From assembly GCF_017874035.1 (NCBI RefSeq), contig NZ_JAGGKV010000021.1, positions 52,891 through 116,890 on the forward strand: a DNA stretch of 64,000 bases. Reading direction: 5' to 3'. The position numbers and the translations under genes were made by a program. Positions 25,960 through 34,655 of this stretch are shown piece by piece. The DNA comes from Paenibacillus aceris. GTDB taxonomy: Bacteria; Bacillota; Bacilli; Paenibacillales; NBRC-103111. The notes beneath the pieces are model-generated. The model saw nothing but the letters and a program-made list of their open reading frames with translations, ran no database searches and had not been told where the DNA came from. How positions within the stretch are numbered: position 1 is the stretch's first letter; each line of letters begins with the position of its first letter.

Positions 25960-27186
25960 GTGGCTTATCAAAATATAGACGGCGTTCGTGTCTGGGGAAA
26001 TCCCGACAGTGGAGCGCTAGCTCAAGCAAAGACGTGTGCGGAAACCGGCAATGTTGTTCAAACTCTGCTTATGGCGGACCATCATAAAGGGTATAGCCAG
26101 CCGATTGGCGGGGTTGTCGTATACGATGGGCAAATCTCTCCTTCCGGTGTGGGATACGATATTGCATGCGGGAATAAAGCGGTGCGGACTAACTTGTTTG
26201 CCCCAAATATCAAGCCAACATTGGCAAAGTTAATGGATGAGATCGCCCGCAAAATCTCTTTCGGCGTGGGACGTGTGAATAAGGAGAAGGTCGATCATGA
26301 CCTTTTCGATGATCCGGATTGGGCTGTTTATAACGCGGTAGGCAAACAAGAGCACGACAAGCTGAAAGCTTTGGCGCAGAGTCAGCTTGGTACAGTCGGC
26401 AGCGGCAACCACTTCGTAGACTTGTTCGAAGAAGCGGGAACCGGCCGGTTGTGGGTTGCGAATCACTTCGGGAGCCGCGGTTTCGGACACAAAACGGCAA
26501 GCGGCTTTATCAACTTGGCTGCAGGCAGAGAGTTTCTCGCGAACGCCCCCGGTGAGAAGATGGATCAGTCGCCTGTCCTGCTTAATCTAAGCAGCGAGCT
26601 TGGCGATATGTACTATCGCGCGATGAGGCTGGCGGGACGTTACGCCTATGCTGGCCGGGATTATGTAATTAAGGAAGTTTTGGCGATAATAGGAGCGGAA
26701 GCGGACCAAGAGGTGCATAACCACCATAACTATGCTTGGAAAGAGGTGCACAACGGCAAAGAAGTCGTGGTCGTCCGTAAAGGGGCAACTCCCTCGGCAC
26801 CTGGTCAGGTTGGTTTTATCGGCGGCAGTATGGGGGATATTTCCGTTATTGTAGAAGGTAAGGATAGCATAGAGAACCGGGACTCTTATTATAGCACCGT
26901 GCATGGAGCGGGGCGGACCATGAGCCGGACTCAGGCGGCAGGAAAAATGAACTGGAGAACCCGCGCCCGAAGCGGCGGTCAAATCAGTACGGAGCAAATG
27001 ATGAAGGCTGTTCGGGAATATGGTGTAGAGCTGCGCGGCGCGGGTACGGATGAGAGTCCTTTTGTCTATCGGAAGCTGCAAGAAGTGCTGGATGCCCATG
27101 CCGAGACGATCGAGGTCAAGCACGTGCTGAAACCGATCGGTGTTTGCATGGCTGGAGCGGATGAGTTTGATCCGTATAAGGATTAA
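25960..27186 (+). CDS. rtcB: RNA-splicing ligase RtcB
   Basis: 408 residues, the length of E. coli RtcB, GTG start after TAGGAG. Signature motifs: MADHHKGYSQPIGGVVVYDG, the Mn-binding DIACGN (C70), GTVGSGNHFVDLFE, HHNYAWKEVHNGKE, GATPSAPGQVGFIGGSMGD, and VHGAGRTMSR containing the His that is guanylylated (H315). It joins 2',3'-cyclic phosphate (or 3'-phosphate) ends to 5'-OH ends using GTP and Mn2+, as left by tRNA-cutting toxins. Unlike E. coli there is no rtcA or rtcR beside it. It lies third in the ro60 operon (40 bp after the preceding stop). Confidence 0.96.
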   Translation: MAYQNIDGVRVWGNPDSGALAQAKTCAETGNVVQTLLMADHHKGYSQPIGGVVVYDGQISPSGVGYDIACGNKAVRTNLFAPNIKPTLAKLMDEIARKISFGVGRVNKEKVDHDLFDDPDWAVYNAVGKQEHDKLKALAQSQLGTVGSGNHFVDLFEEAGTGRLWVANHFGSRGFGHKTASGFINLAAGREFLANAPGEKMDQSPVLLNLSSELGDMYYRAMRLAGRYAYAGRDYVIKEVLAIIGAEADQEVHNHHNYAWKEVHNGKEVVVVRKGATPSAPGQVGFIGGSMGDISVIVEGKDSIENRDSYYSTVHGAGRTMSRTQAAGKMNWRTRARSGGQISTEQMMKAVREYGVELRGAGTDESPFVYRKLQEVLDAHAETIEVKHVLKPIGVCMAGADEFDPYKD

Positions 27187-27344
27187 TAGTGATCTAACCA
27201 GCACTGCAGTTCCTGCCCTGTAAACCAGACATTGCAGGCTTTGACTGCTTCAACGACTTCGGTCGGCTTCCCTTCAATGGGAATTTGATTAGGGACTGAA
27301 TCGAGCTTTACTATTTTACTACTGGAGTGATTAATGGTGTTAAA
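27183..27344 (-). pseudogene. Reverse-strand gene tail overlapping the rtcB stop
   Basis: On the reverse strand a stop-free frame ends at 27183 and reads SVPNQIPIEGKPTEVVEAVK then ACNVWFTGQELQCWLDHY. The composition (Trp, Cys, charged helix) looks protein-like, but upstream it meets TGA and TAA codons near 27345 with no ATG/GTG/TTG start or ribosome site. It is either a C-terminal remnant of a lost gene or a very short gene with an unusual start. It overlaps the rtcB stop codon by 4 bp. I do not recognise the family. Confidence 0.35.
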
Positions 27345-27359
27345 TCATTGTTATAGTTT

Positions 27360-27439
27360 CATCACGCCTAGCCTGTAAGGGATAGCATGGATCCCCTTGG
27401 TTCCTTTGCAGGCTGGGCCTTCTGCCAAGGGGCGTGATG
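27360..27439 (+). ncRNA. Structured ~80-nt RNA or leader hiding the next ribosome site
   Basis: Perfect 9-bp closing stem CATCACGCC (27360-27368) with GGCGTGATG (27431-27439). Inside, AGCCTG (27370-27375) pairs with CAGGCT (27409-27414) and encloses AAGGGAT (27378-27384) with ATCCCCTT (27391-27398). A small CCTT-AAGG hairpin follows. An alternative pairing CCCCTTGG/CCAAGGGG competes. The Shine-Dalgarno AAGGGG of the next gene (27427-27432) is part of the closing stem, which suggests translational control, or processing into a tRNA-sized RNA. Confidence 0.5.
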
Positions 27440-27441
27440 GA

Positions 27442-27684
27442 ATGAAAAGCAAAGTTAAAAATCGTACTCGAGCGTATTACCGGCATCATCGAAAAAGGGT
27501 TATCTACCGTAAGAGTAAGATTGCAAAACGAATCGGTTGGTTTGAAGACTGTGTAGGGAAGTTTGCAAAAGGTAAGGTACATTGTTCTTGTCATTATTGT
27601 AGGGAAAAGACGTGGGATCTGGGATTCTCTAAATCTGATCTTGTAAGGCTTGAACGTATGAAGGATTTAGATGGCTTGGAATAG
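27442..27684 (+). CDS. Small basic protein with KGK-HCSC-C motif
   Basis: 80 residues from ATG 27442. The N-terminal ~35 residues are very basic (KSKVKNRTRAYYRHHRKRV, KSKIAKRIGW), and the C-terminal half has GKFAKGKVHCSCHYCREKTW, SKSDLVRLERM. The HCSC-x2-C cluster looks like a compact metal site. I recognise this only as a family of short basic proteins sharing the KGKxHCSCxxC pattern, without known function; the composition suggests RNA binding. It follows rtcB after a structured leader and ends before a bidirectional terminator, so it may belong to the RNA-repair operon. Confidence 0.7.
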   Translation: MKSKVKNRTRAYYRHHRKRVIYRKSKIAKRIGWFEDCVGKFAKGKVHCSCHYCREKTWDLGFSKSDLVRLERMKDLDGLE

Positions 27685-27800
27685 CAGGTAGTTGCAATGC
27701 TTGAAATCAGTCGTAGACGAAAAATCTAAGGCAAGTGTGCCTAATGAGGATAATATAGTCCAATTCCTAAGCAATTCCCGTAAGAAGGAGAATAGCCCCA

Positions 27801-27832
27801 AAACCCCATCCTAAAGTAGGTGGGGTTTATTT
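27801..27832. terminator. Intrinsic terminator between convergent genes
   Basis: AAACCCCATCCT (27801-27812) pairs with AGGTGGGGTTT (27818-27828), one bulged T, followed by TATTTT on the + strand; the reverse strand has GGGGTTTT after the stem. It probably serves both sides. Confidence 0.88.
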
Positions 27833-27840
27833 TCATTCGC

Positions 27841-28530
27841 TTATTTAGAAATATAAAAAGTGTTGTTTTCAAAATTTATGGTTAAACCCAACTCATCAAC
27901 GGCATAGTGCCATGTCATTGGAAAATAAGTCACATCGTTTAATACCAACAACGGATATTCCTCTGATCCATTATCAATCCATGCATCGTTCACATAGATA
28001 TTAAAATCTGGTTGACTAGCATACAGGTTTGAATTTGTAGAACCATAGTCAAGTTCAAGCTTTCCAGCTTTATTGGAAGTCTTTCGAATGACGAACCCAA
28101 CTTCAGCATCCCATACTGTTTCTAGAGCAAGCGCTTGAGTAAACTTAAATGTCATTGGAAAATAAGTAACGTCTTTATAAGAGATGACGGGATATTTAAT
28201 GGATGAATTTGCAATTGAAGTACCATTTACGTTAATACTGTATGTTGGTTTTCCAACCTTGAGATGTCCACTTGGAATCGTTTCTACTGGGGTTACTGGT
28301 TTAGTATTGGAAGTTGACCCGCCGGATGATGCTGATGATGAACTGCTTCCAGACGAAGAGCCGCCATTGTGATAATGATAGCCAGAACATAACCCTTTGG
28401 CCTTCGAGCTTGCTGAACAGTTATGCCCTCCACTGGAATCTGTTCTACCAGAGTGAGCATAAACAGATTGTGATAAAGATAATGTTGCAACTAATGTTAA
28501 TGTTAGTAGTCCGATTTGCCTGAATTTCAT
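27841..28530 (-). CDS. Secreted YHYH-domain protein with two stalk-like repeats
   Basis: 229 residues, ATG at 28530 behind AGGGGGT. Signal peptide with LLTLTLVATLSLSQSVYA. The mature N-terminus is the YHYH motif: HSGRTDSSGGHNC, GLCSGYHYHNGG, whose His/Cys set suggests metal binding. A Ser/Gly linker leads to two copies of a copper amine oxidase N-domain/stalk-like repeat, marked by IKYPVISYKDVTYFPMTF and EEYPLLVLNDVTYFPMTW. Such proteins are common secreted proteins of Paenibacillus; function unknown. It is transcribed toward the RNA-repair genes and ends at a shared terminator. Confidence 0.8.
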   Translation of the reverse strand: MKFRQIGLLTLTLVATLSLSQSVYAHSGRTDSSGGHNCSASSKAKGLCSGYHYHNGGSSSGSSSSSASSGGSTSNTKPVTPVETIPSGHLKVGKPTYSINVNGTSIANSSIKYPVISYKDVTYFPMTFKFTQALALETVWDAEVGFVIRKTSNKAGKLELDYGSTNSNLYASQPDFNIYVNDAWIDNGSEEYPLLVLNDVTYFPMTWHYAVDELGLTINFENNTFYISK

Positions 28531-28611
28531 TTACTTTTACCCCCTAAAATCTAGTATTATTTACCTGTGTGATAGTACCAGATATTTCAAGTATGATCAA
28601 TTTTTATTTAT

Positions 28612-28776
28612 AGACCCTAATTAATCCGACTGAACTTGGTAGCGGCAAAACGATTAAATCTACGGTAAGCGGCGCTTACTCGTATCCGTAAGGAGGACGG
28701 CTAGAAGGAACAACTGAACCAGGTGCGCAGATTCGAGTAGGATATGGAGACAAACAATCCATAGAAACACGATTGG
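28612..28776 (+). pseudogene. Decayed fragment of a surface-protein-like gene
   Basis: In the 440-bp gap between the YHYH gene and the sugar operon, the + strand reads LGSGKTIKSTVSGAYSYP then a stop, and continues in frame GRLEGTTEPGAQIRVGYGDK then QSIETRLAG. This resembles pieces of Ig-like repeats from secreted proteins but has stops and no start. A hairpin terminator follows directly. Confidence 0.3.
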
Positions 28777-28804
28777 CCGGAAGCGAATGTTTCCGGTTTT
28801 TTTG
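28777..28804 (+). terminator. Terminator-like hairpin
   Basis: CCGGAA (28777-28782) pairs with TTCCGG (28791-28796), followed by eight or more Ts. It probably ended the decayed gene and now insulates the sugar operon promoter. Confidence 0.75.
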
Positions 28805-28846
28805 TTTTGCCTCACGATCAAAGCCTGCTTTCATGCGACCATTAGA

Positions 28847-28885
28847 GAATATTGAAAGAAATCGGAAGTTCCCCTCATACCCAAC
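28847..28885 (+). promoter_or_regulatory. Conserved element upstream of sugar operon block 1
   Basis: Starts GAATATTGAAAG and has the core TCGGAAGTT-(C)CCC-(T)CATACCCAAC at 28862-28885. The same element recurs at 36212-36252 upstream of the binding-protein gene; the 24-bp cores differ at two positions. Its location 86 bp before the first gene fits a binding site for the locally encoded AraC-type regulator. Confidence 0.65.
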
Positions 28886-28970
28886 AAACGGTGAAGGCTG
28901 TAACATTATGAGTGAGCTGCCACGCAAGACGATTCGTTGATCTTTTAAATTCTAATTAGGATGTGAGCGA

Positions 28971-30011
28971 ATGAAGCTTTTAACCTCAGCTTTAGTTGGT
29001 ACAGGTGGAATTGCGGACTGGTTGCATGTACCCATTCATAAGAAGCTGCGAGGGTCTGAGTTGAAGTGGGTGTGTGACACGAATGCACAGGTTGCCAAAG
29101 AGTTCGCAGAGAAGTGGAATGTTCCCAATTGGACGGATCGCCTGAAGGATGTCTTAGCGGATACAGCTGTTGATTGGGTTGACGTTGCGGTACCGAACCG
29201 ATTTCATGAACAAGTAACGATCCAATCTCTTGAGGCTGGTAAGCACGTACTTTGCCAGAAGCCGATGGCTGATTCCATCATGGCTGCGCAAAGGATGATT
29301 TCCGCGGCGGATAAGTCCGCTCGCAATTTAGGCATATACATGTGTTTTCGCGGAGATCCCGCATTTCGAATGATGAAACGAATGATTGCTGAAGGCGCCT
29401 TTGGCAGCATCATCTCTTTTAGAGGCAAAATGATATCGGGCAATGGGAAGAATTTGCGTGCAGGGCAGTGGCGTATGGATGATGCATCGGGAGCTTTGGA
29501 TCTACTTGGCATCCATCTAATCGACTTGTTCGCTTGGCTGCACAGTGATATCCAGTGGGTCCAGGCATATTCCAATACGTTGTACGCAACAATGAAAGGC
29601 GACGACGTAACAACGGCCATTTACGGGCTAAAGGACGGCGTAACAGCTGTATTGGAAACGACCTATTGTTCCTACTCAGGTCCGGATATGCCTATTTATT
29701 TGTTTGAAGTCAATGGAACTGCGGGATATGCAAGCTATAACTTTGATATTGGGAAATTAGTTGTCCAACTTAAAGAGGGTTACCAATCCGAGATGTTCAG
29801 CTGCAAACCGAATGAAGTAAAGAACTGTACGATTGAGCATGCCCTTAACGGGGGGGGCTCCATTGCAAACGTACATCAAGATTTTGTTGACTCAATCCTG
29901 AGAGGAGAAGCTTTTGAAGCGGACGGTCAGGTAGGGATGAAATCCATTCACGTTATTGAAATTACTCGATTTGCTGCTAAAGAGAGAAGACAAATTATGG
30001 TTTTACAGTAA
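28971..30011 (+). CDS. Gfo/Idh/MocA-family NAD(P)-dependent oxidoreductase
   Basis: 346 residues, ATG after AGGATGTGAG. N-terminal Rossmann fold with SALVGTGGIADWLHVP; the family's EKP motif appears as CQKPMADS (residues ~100), and DDASGALDLLGIHLIDLFAW provides the conserved substrate-side Asp/His. Members oxidise or reduce sugars, inositols or amino sugars. The neighbouring isomerases, transporter and NagB-like deaminase suggest a carbohydrate substrate, possibly an amino sugar, not identifiable here. First gene of the sugar cluster, downstream of the conserved element. Confidence 0.88.
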   Translation: MKLLTSALVGTGGIADWLHVPIHKKLRGSELKWVCDTNAQVAKEFAEKWNVPNWTDRLKDVLADTAVDWVDVAVPNRFHEQVTIQSLEAGKHVLCQKPMADSIMAAQRMISAADKSARNLGIYMCFRGDPAFRMMKRMIAEGAFGSIISFRGKMISGNGKNLRAGQWRMDDASGALDLLGIHLIDLFAWLHSDIQWVQAYSNTLYATMKGDDVTTAIYGLKDGVTAVLETTYCSYSGPDMPIYLFEVNGTAGYASYNFDIGKLVVQLKEGYQSEMFSCKPNEVKNCTIEHALNGGGSIANVHQDFVDSILRGEAFEADGQVGMKSIHVIEITRFAAKERRQIMVLQ

Positions 30012-30075
30012 TTCCGGTTTCGTGATTTCAAAACGAGTTTTTGTTTCATACCAACATTAGTCGGAGGGGATACCA

Positions 30076-30972
30076 TTGAAAACATGTTTACATTCCGTTA
30101 GTTATTCGGGGACTTGGGGTGGACAGACTGCTCTTACCTTAAAGCAATTTATTGAAAAAGCATCTCGGCTAGGCTTTGAAAGTGTGGAGTTTGCTGCCAA
30201 AAGACCGCATTGTTCACCTCTCGACTTGGATAAAGAGCAAAGACAAGAAATTAAACAGCTGCTAGAGGAGAAGGGATTAGAGCTGGCTTGTATAGCCAGT
30301 TACCATGATTTTTCTGCTTTCTTCGAACATAAAGATATGGCTTATATGGAAAAAGAGCTGTTGTACATGAAGAGTATCATTGAGCTCGCCTCCGATCTGG
30401 GCTGTTCTCTTGTTCGAACGTATACGGGATATTTTAAGGAAGGGATACCTTACCGGAGCCAATGGGATGCTTGTGTAAAAGGGATAAAAGAGAGCGCGCA
30501 AATGGCAGCGCCCTATGGGATTACCATTGGTGTCCAGAATCATTCGTGCATTGCCAGCGATCCCGAAAGCTTGCTCGATTTTATGGCTGAGGTTAACGAA
30601 CCTAACGCCAAAGTGGTGCTTGATGCGCCATTCATCGACAACCATTTTAGACCCATGCGTGAAACGGTACTTCAATTTAAAGGGATGATTGTTCATACGC
30701 ATCTCACCGATTATATTCGCAGAGAGAAGTATAAGTATGTTTCTGAAACGGTGACATTTGATAAAAATGGCATTGAAATGATCTCCATCCCCATCGGAAA
30801 GGGCAGCATAAACTACGAAGAATTCATCGCCGCCCTGCACGAAGTAGGATACCAAGGCTCGTTGTCCTACGAAATGTGTTCACCGCTTGTCGGCGGCGGC
30901 AGCGAGGCAAATCTGGATCGCAGCGCTTTGGAGTCGTTGGATTATGTTAAGCAGATCTTGAATGGATTGTAA
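30076..30972 (+). CDS. Sugar phosphate isomerase/epimerase-like TIM barrel (AP endonuclease family 2 fold)
   Basis: 298 residues, TTG start at 30076 eight bases after GGAGGGG. A TIM barrel of the xylose isomerase-like superfamily: ASRLGFESVEFAAKRPH, GITIGVQNHSC, NAKVVLDAPFIDNH, MIVHTHLTDYI and GSLSYEMC supply the usual Glu/Asp/His metal ligands, although the usual Glu in strand 5 is replaced by VQNH. The exact reaction is unknown. It is one of two paralogous barrels in the cluster; the other is at 37672-38499. Confidence 0.82.
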   Translation: MKTCLHSVSYSGTWGGQTALTLKQFIEKASRLGFESVEFAAKRPHCSPLDLDKEQRQEIKQLLEEKGLELACIASYHDFSAFFEHKDMAYMEKELLYMKSIIELASDLGCSLVRTYTGYFKEGIPYRSQWDACVKGIKESAQMAAPYGITIGVQNHSCIASDPESLLDFMAEVNEPNAKVVLDAPFIDNHFRPMRETVLQFKGMIVHTHLTDYIRREKYKYVSETVTFDKNGIEMISIPIGKGSINYEEFIAALHEVGYQGSLSYEMCSPLVGGGSEANLDRSALESLDYVKQILNGL

Positions 30973-31009
30973 GCGGTTTCGAAAATGCGGTTAACAATGA
31001 GGTGATGGC

Positions 31010-31966
31010 GTGAGTAAAGTAAATGCCCCTTTGAATGCATTTCCTTCCAAGGGAAAGAAACGGCACCGATTTTTAAAACGTTGGGAATCTCCAATCGAGG
31101 GGTATATGTTTATCTCTCTTTGGCTGATAGGCATCGCTTTTCTTACCGTTTGGCCGTTCTTTCAGTCCATTTATTTTTCATTAACGAAGTATTCATTATT
31201 AGCATCACCCAAGTGGATTGGGTTACAAAACTACAAAACAATCATCATGAATGACGATCTCTTCCGGCAATCTCTGAAGGTGACGATCAATTTTGTTTTA
31301 TTTACGGTACCTTTGAAAATGATTTTCGCTCTGTTTGTCGCGATGCTCCTGAACAGGAATATCAAAGGCATATCTGCGTACAGAACGATGATCTATTTTC
31401 CGTCATTAATTGGAACGAGCATGGCGGTTTCAATCTTATGGAAAAACATATTTGGCACCGAGGGACTTTTCAACCAACTTTTAAGTGTGTTTGGTATCCA
31501 CGGCACCTCTTGGTTATCCAATCCTGCAACTTCGCTTCCGACTATCGGGCTGCTGGATGTATGGCAATTTGGCTCATCCATGGTCATTTTTCTGGCAGGG
31601 TTGAAACAGATATCAGCGGAGCTCTATGAAGCTTCATCAATAGACGGGGCCTCTAAACCTAGACAGTTTATTAGCATAACTTTACCGATGATTTCTCCCG
31701 TCATACTTTTCAACATGGTTATGCAAACCATTGGCTCGTTCCAAACCTTTACTCAGGCCTTCATTATTACCAAAGGCGGGCCGATGAACTCAACCTACAT
31801 GTATGCCATGTACTTGTATCAAAGAGCATTTGGAAGATTTGAGATGGGTTATGCTTCGGCGTTAGCCTGGATTTTACTGGTCATCATCGGTCTTTTTACT
31901 ATGCTTATTTTTGCCAGCACAAGATATTGGGTTCATTACGAATCGGAAACGGGGGGAGCCAAATGA
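31010..31966 (+). CDS. ABC sugar transporter permease (UgpA/LacF-like)
   Basis: 318 residues, GTG start at 31010 after GAGGTGATG. About six membrane helices; after the first (MFISLWLIGIAFLTVWPFFQ) comes SIYFSLTKYSLLASPKWIGL, typical of MalF/UgpA permeases, and the coupling loop EASSIDGASKPRQFISITLP contacts the ATPase. It pairs with the next gene. No ATPase gene lies in the cluster, so a shared MsmX/UgpC-like ATPase elsewhere is expected. Confidence 0.92.
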   Translation: MSKVNAPLNAFPSKGKKRHRFLKRWESPIEGYMFISLWLIGIAFLTVWPFFQSIYFSLTKYSLLASPKWIGLQNYKTIIMNDDLFRQSLKVTINFVLFTVPLKMIFALFVAMLLNRNIKGISAYRTMIYFPSLIGTSMAVSILWKNIFGTEGLFNQLLSVFGIHGTSWLSNPATSLPTIGLLDVWQFGSSMVIFLAGLKQISAELYEASSIDGASKPRQFISITLPMISPVILFNMVMQTIGSFQTFTQAFIITKGGPMNSTYMYAMYLYQRAFGRFEMGYASALAWILLVIIGLFTMLIFASTRYWVHYESETGGAK

Positions 31967-32808
31967 TCGTGAGGGCATCCGTCCGCTGGAAAACTCCCTT
32001 AACTCATCTTTTGTTGTTAGTGGTGGGTCTATTGATGCTCTACCCTCTATTTTGGTGGATCGGCGCTTCACTCAAGTCAAACACGGAGCTGCTTTCCCCC
32101 AATTTATTTCCTCAGGAATGGTTATGGAGCAATTATACGAAAGGGTGGGTAGCCATCCCTCGGTATACGTTCACCCATTTCTATTTGAATTCTTTTAAAT
32201 TAATGCTTGCAATTCTGGTGACCACCATCTTTTCCTGCAGTTTGACAGCTTTTGGATTTGCGCGGCTTGATTTTCCGCTGAGAAAGTTCTTTTTCTCCAT
32301 TCTTCTAATTACTTTAATGCTCCCTGGTCAAGTTACACTTGTTCCACAGTATGTCTTGTTTAACGGGCTGGGGTGGATCAATACGTATTGGCCGTTAATT
32401 TTACCCCACTTGCTGGCGGCAGATGCCTTCTTTGTCTTCTTGCTCATCCAGTTCATACGTGGTATTCCAAGAGAGCTGGATGAATCAGCCAAAATGGACG
32501 GCAGCTCTTCGTTCGGCATTTACTTGAAAATCGTTATGCCCTTAACCAAGCCGGCATTAGTTACGGTAGGGATTTATTGCTTTATTTGGAATTGGGACAA
32601 TTTCTTTGGCCAATTAATTTATTTGAACTCTGTGAGCAACTACACGGTTGTTTTGGCTTTAAGAATGTTTATCGATACCCAGGGCAATTTACCTTGGGGC
32701 CAACTGCTCGCGATGTCCTTAATCTCAGTGATTCCAGCAACCATCATCTTCTTTATGCTTCAGCGTCACTTTGTTGAAGGAATTGCAACAACAGGAATTA
32801 AAGGATAG
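31963..32808 (+). CDS. ABC sugar transporter permease (UgpE/LacG-like)
   Basis: 281 residues from ATG 31963, overlapping the previous stop (ATGA) with GGGGGGAG in front. Helices include LLLLVVGLLMLYPLFWWIGA and LLITLMLPGQVTLVPQYVLF; the EAA-type coupling loop is ELDESAKMDGSSSFGIYLKI. It forms the transmembrane heterodimer with the preceding permease. C-terminus FVEGIATTGIKG is typical of this subfamily. Confidence 0.92.
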   Translation: MIVRASVRWKTPLTHLLLLVVGLLMLYPLFWWIGASLKSNTELLSPNLFPQEWLWSNYTKGWVAIPRYTFTHFYLNSFKLMLAILVTTIFSCSLTAFGFARLDFPLRKFFFSILLITLMLPGQVTLVPQYVLFNGLGWINTYWPLILPHLLAADAFFVFLLIQFIRGIPRELDESAKMDGSSSFGIYLKIVMPLTKPALVTVGIYCFIWNWDNFFGQLIYLNSVSNYTVVLALRMFIDTQGNLPWGQLLAMSLISVIPATIIFFMLQRHFVEGIATTGIKG

Positions 32809-32843
32809 GAAAGTGCACAGATGGAGGGAGGGAGGTGCAGGTC

Positions 32844-34655
32844 ATGTATAACCCTTTCAAAAGACACAGGATCGACCACTTGTTATTCGGCAGTTTTGCC
32901 TGTTTGATTGTGATTCTGATCATTGCTGTTATCGTAATTAGCTACAATTATTCTGCTCGAGAGCTAGTCAGTAATACGTCGTATTATCAGCAGAATCTAT
33001 TAAATCAATTGAATAAACAGATCGTTACGCAAATGAATTCAATTGAACAAATCTCACTTGCAGCATCCCGGAATACGAATGTACAGAGCTTTTTAGGTGC
33101 AGAGGGGGACAGTTATTCCAATTATCAGCAGCAGAAAACGGTTGTAGAGTATATGGCTAATATTGTGTTCAGCACCAACATCATTGAGTCCATTGATCTG
33201 TACGTCCTTCATCAGCCAATGAGAATTTCAGGGACTCCTGTCAATTTCAAAAGCATCGAGGCATTGAAGGAGGAATCGTGGTATCCGTTAATACAAGATA
33301 CGGATTTTACTTGGATACCGGAGAGTCGTATGACCACGGAGGATGGCTCGACACCTGTTATTAGTTTTATTCGGAAAATATATTCGTACACAGGTCGATA
33401 TCAAGGTGATCTTGCGTTCCATATGAAGTCTTCGGCAATTCGGAATTTATTAAAAGATGAAATCAGCGACAGTACGCATCGATCCAGTACCCGGGTCATG
33501 ATGGATTTTAAGGGCAGAATTATTTCTACACTCGGAGATTACTCTATTGGGCCTGACATGCAGGAATTGATACTCAACCGTATTGATAACAGCAGGACGG
33601 GAAATGCCCATATTCGTTTCGGCAGCAGTAAGGATAAGGAAATCAATGACTCTCTAATTGTTTGGACGCGGCTTTATAATTCGAATTGGATACTTGTAGA
33701 GATTACACCTTGGAAGGAAATAACCCGAGGAAGTACAAAAATTTCAACGATTTTATTATTTGTTGGACTAATCGCAATTGGATTTGCCATTATTTTAACG
33801 CTGGTGCTGTCTAATCAGTTTACGAGACCGATCCGTATCCTATTGCGCGAAATGAACCGATTCAATAAAAAACTTCCGCAAAGCAGCCAGAAGACCCAGC
33901 TTCCTAGTGATTACCACAATGAATTCGGAACGATTTTTATCGTCTATAAAAATATGCTCGACAGCAATGCAGAAATGTTTCAATCCTTGGAGAATCGCTA
34001 TATTCAACAGAAAGAATCTGAAATAAAGGCTTTACAAGCTATGATTAATCCGCACTTTTTATATAACACGCTCGATCAGATTAACTGGATGGCGATTGAG
34101 CTTGGCCATTTTGAAATTAGCAAAGTTGTGGGATTAATGGGGCGTATGTTTCGGATTGGTCTCTCCAATGGCGAATATTTAATTGAAGTTCAAGAAGAGT
34201 TGGAACATATACACTGTTACATGGAGCTTCAGCGGATTCGTTTGGGAAATAAATTTGATTACGTTGTCGAAGTGCCGGAAGCGATATTGAATGGTTATAT
34301 TTTAAAATTGACGCTGCAGCCTTTTGTGGAGAACGCCGTCATGCACGGTCTGCATGGCGTACAGCAGGGGAGAATTGTCATCCGGGCTGTTGAGTCAGCT
34401 GAGGGCATTTTATTCACGATTACCGATAATGGTAAAGGAATGAAGGAAGCGTGGGAAAACCAAAAACGTCGGAAAACAGGCGGGTATGGAATCCGGAACG
34501 TGAAGGAACGGATGGATGCTTATTATAGCGGTACATACGGAATCCATATCAAAAGTGAACCAGGGCAAGGCACGGAAGTCTGTATTCGGCAGCCAAGAAT
34601 TGAAAATTCAAATCACTGGAGAGAACAATATGTGGAAAGTGGCAATCGTCGATGA
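32844..34655 (+). CDS. YesM-type membrane sensor histidine kinase
   Basis: 603 residues from ATG 32844 behind GGAGGGAGG. Two membrane helices (FACLIVILIIAVIVISY and ILLFVGLIAIGFAIILTLVL) flank an extracellular sensor domain (~40-295). HAMP follows, then the His_kinase domain with MINPHFLYNTLDQINWM, in which the phospho-acceptor His lies, and an HATPase_c with FVENAVMHGL and TDNGKGM. Kinases of this class sense sugars, often through the cognate binding protein. The response regulator gene overlaps its end by 26 bp, and the transporter surrounds it. Confidence 0.93.
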   Translation: MYNPFKRHRIDHLLFGSFACLIVILIIAVIVISYNYSARELVSNTSYYQQNLLNQLNKQIVTQMNSIEQISLAASRNTNVQSFLGAEGDSYSNYQQQKTVVEYMANIVFSTNIIESIDLYVLHQPMRISGTPVNFKSIEALKEESWYPLIQDTDFTWIPESRMTTEDGSTPVISFIRKIYSYTGRYQGDLAFHMKSSAIRNLLKDEISDSTHRSSTRVMMDFKGRIISTLGDYSIGPDMQELILNRIDNSRTGNAHIRFGSSKDKEINDSLIVWTRLYNSNWILVEITPWKEITRGSTKISTILLFVGLIAIGFAIILTLVLSNQFTRPIRILLREMNRFNKKLPQSSQKTQLPSDYHNEFGTIFIVYKNMLDSNAEMFQSLENRYIQQKESEIKALQAMINPHFLYNTLDQINWMAIELGHFEISKVVGLMGRMFRIGLSNGEYLIEVQEELEHIHCYMELQRIRLGNKFDYVVEVPEAILNGYILKLTLQPFVENAVMHGLHGVQQGRIVIRAVESAEGILFTITDNGKGMKEAWENQKRRKTGGYGIRNVKERMDAYYSGTYGIHIKSEPGQGTEVCIRQPRIENSNHWREQYVESGNRR

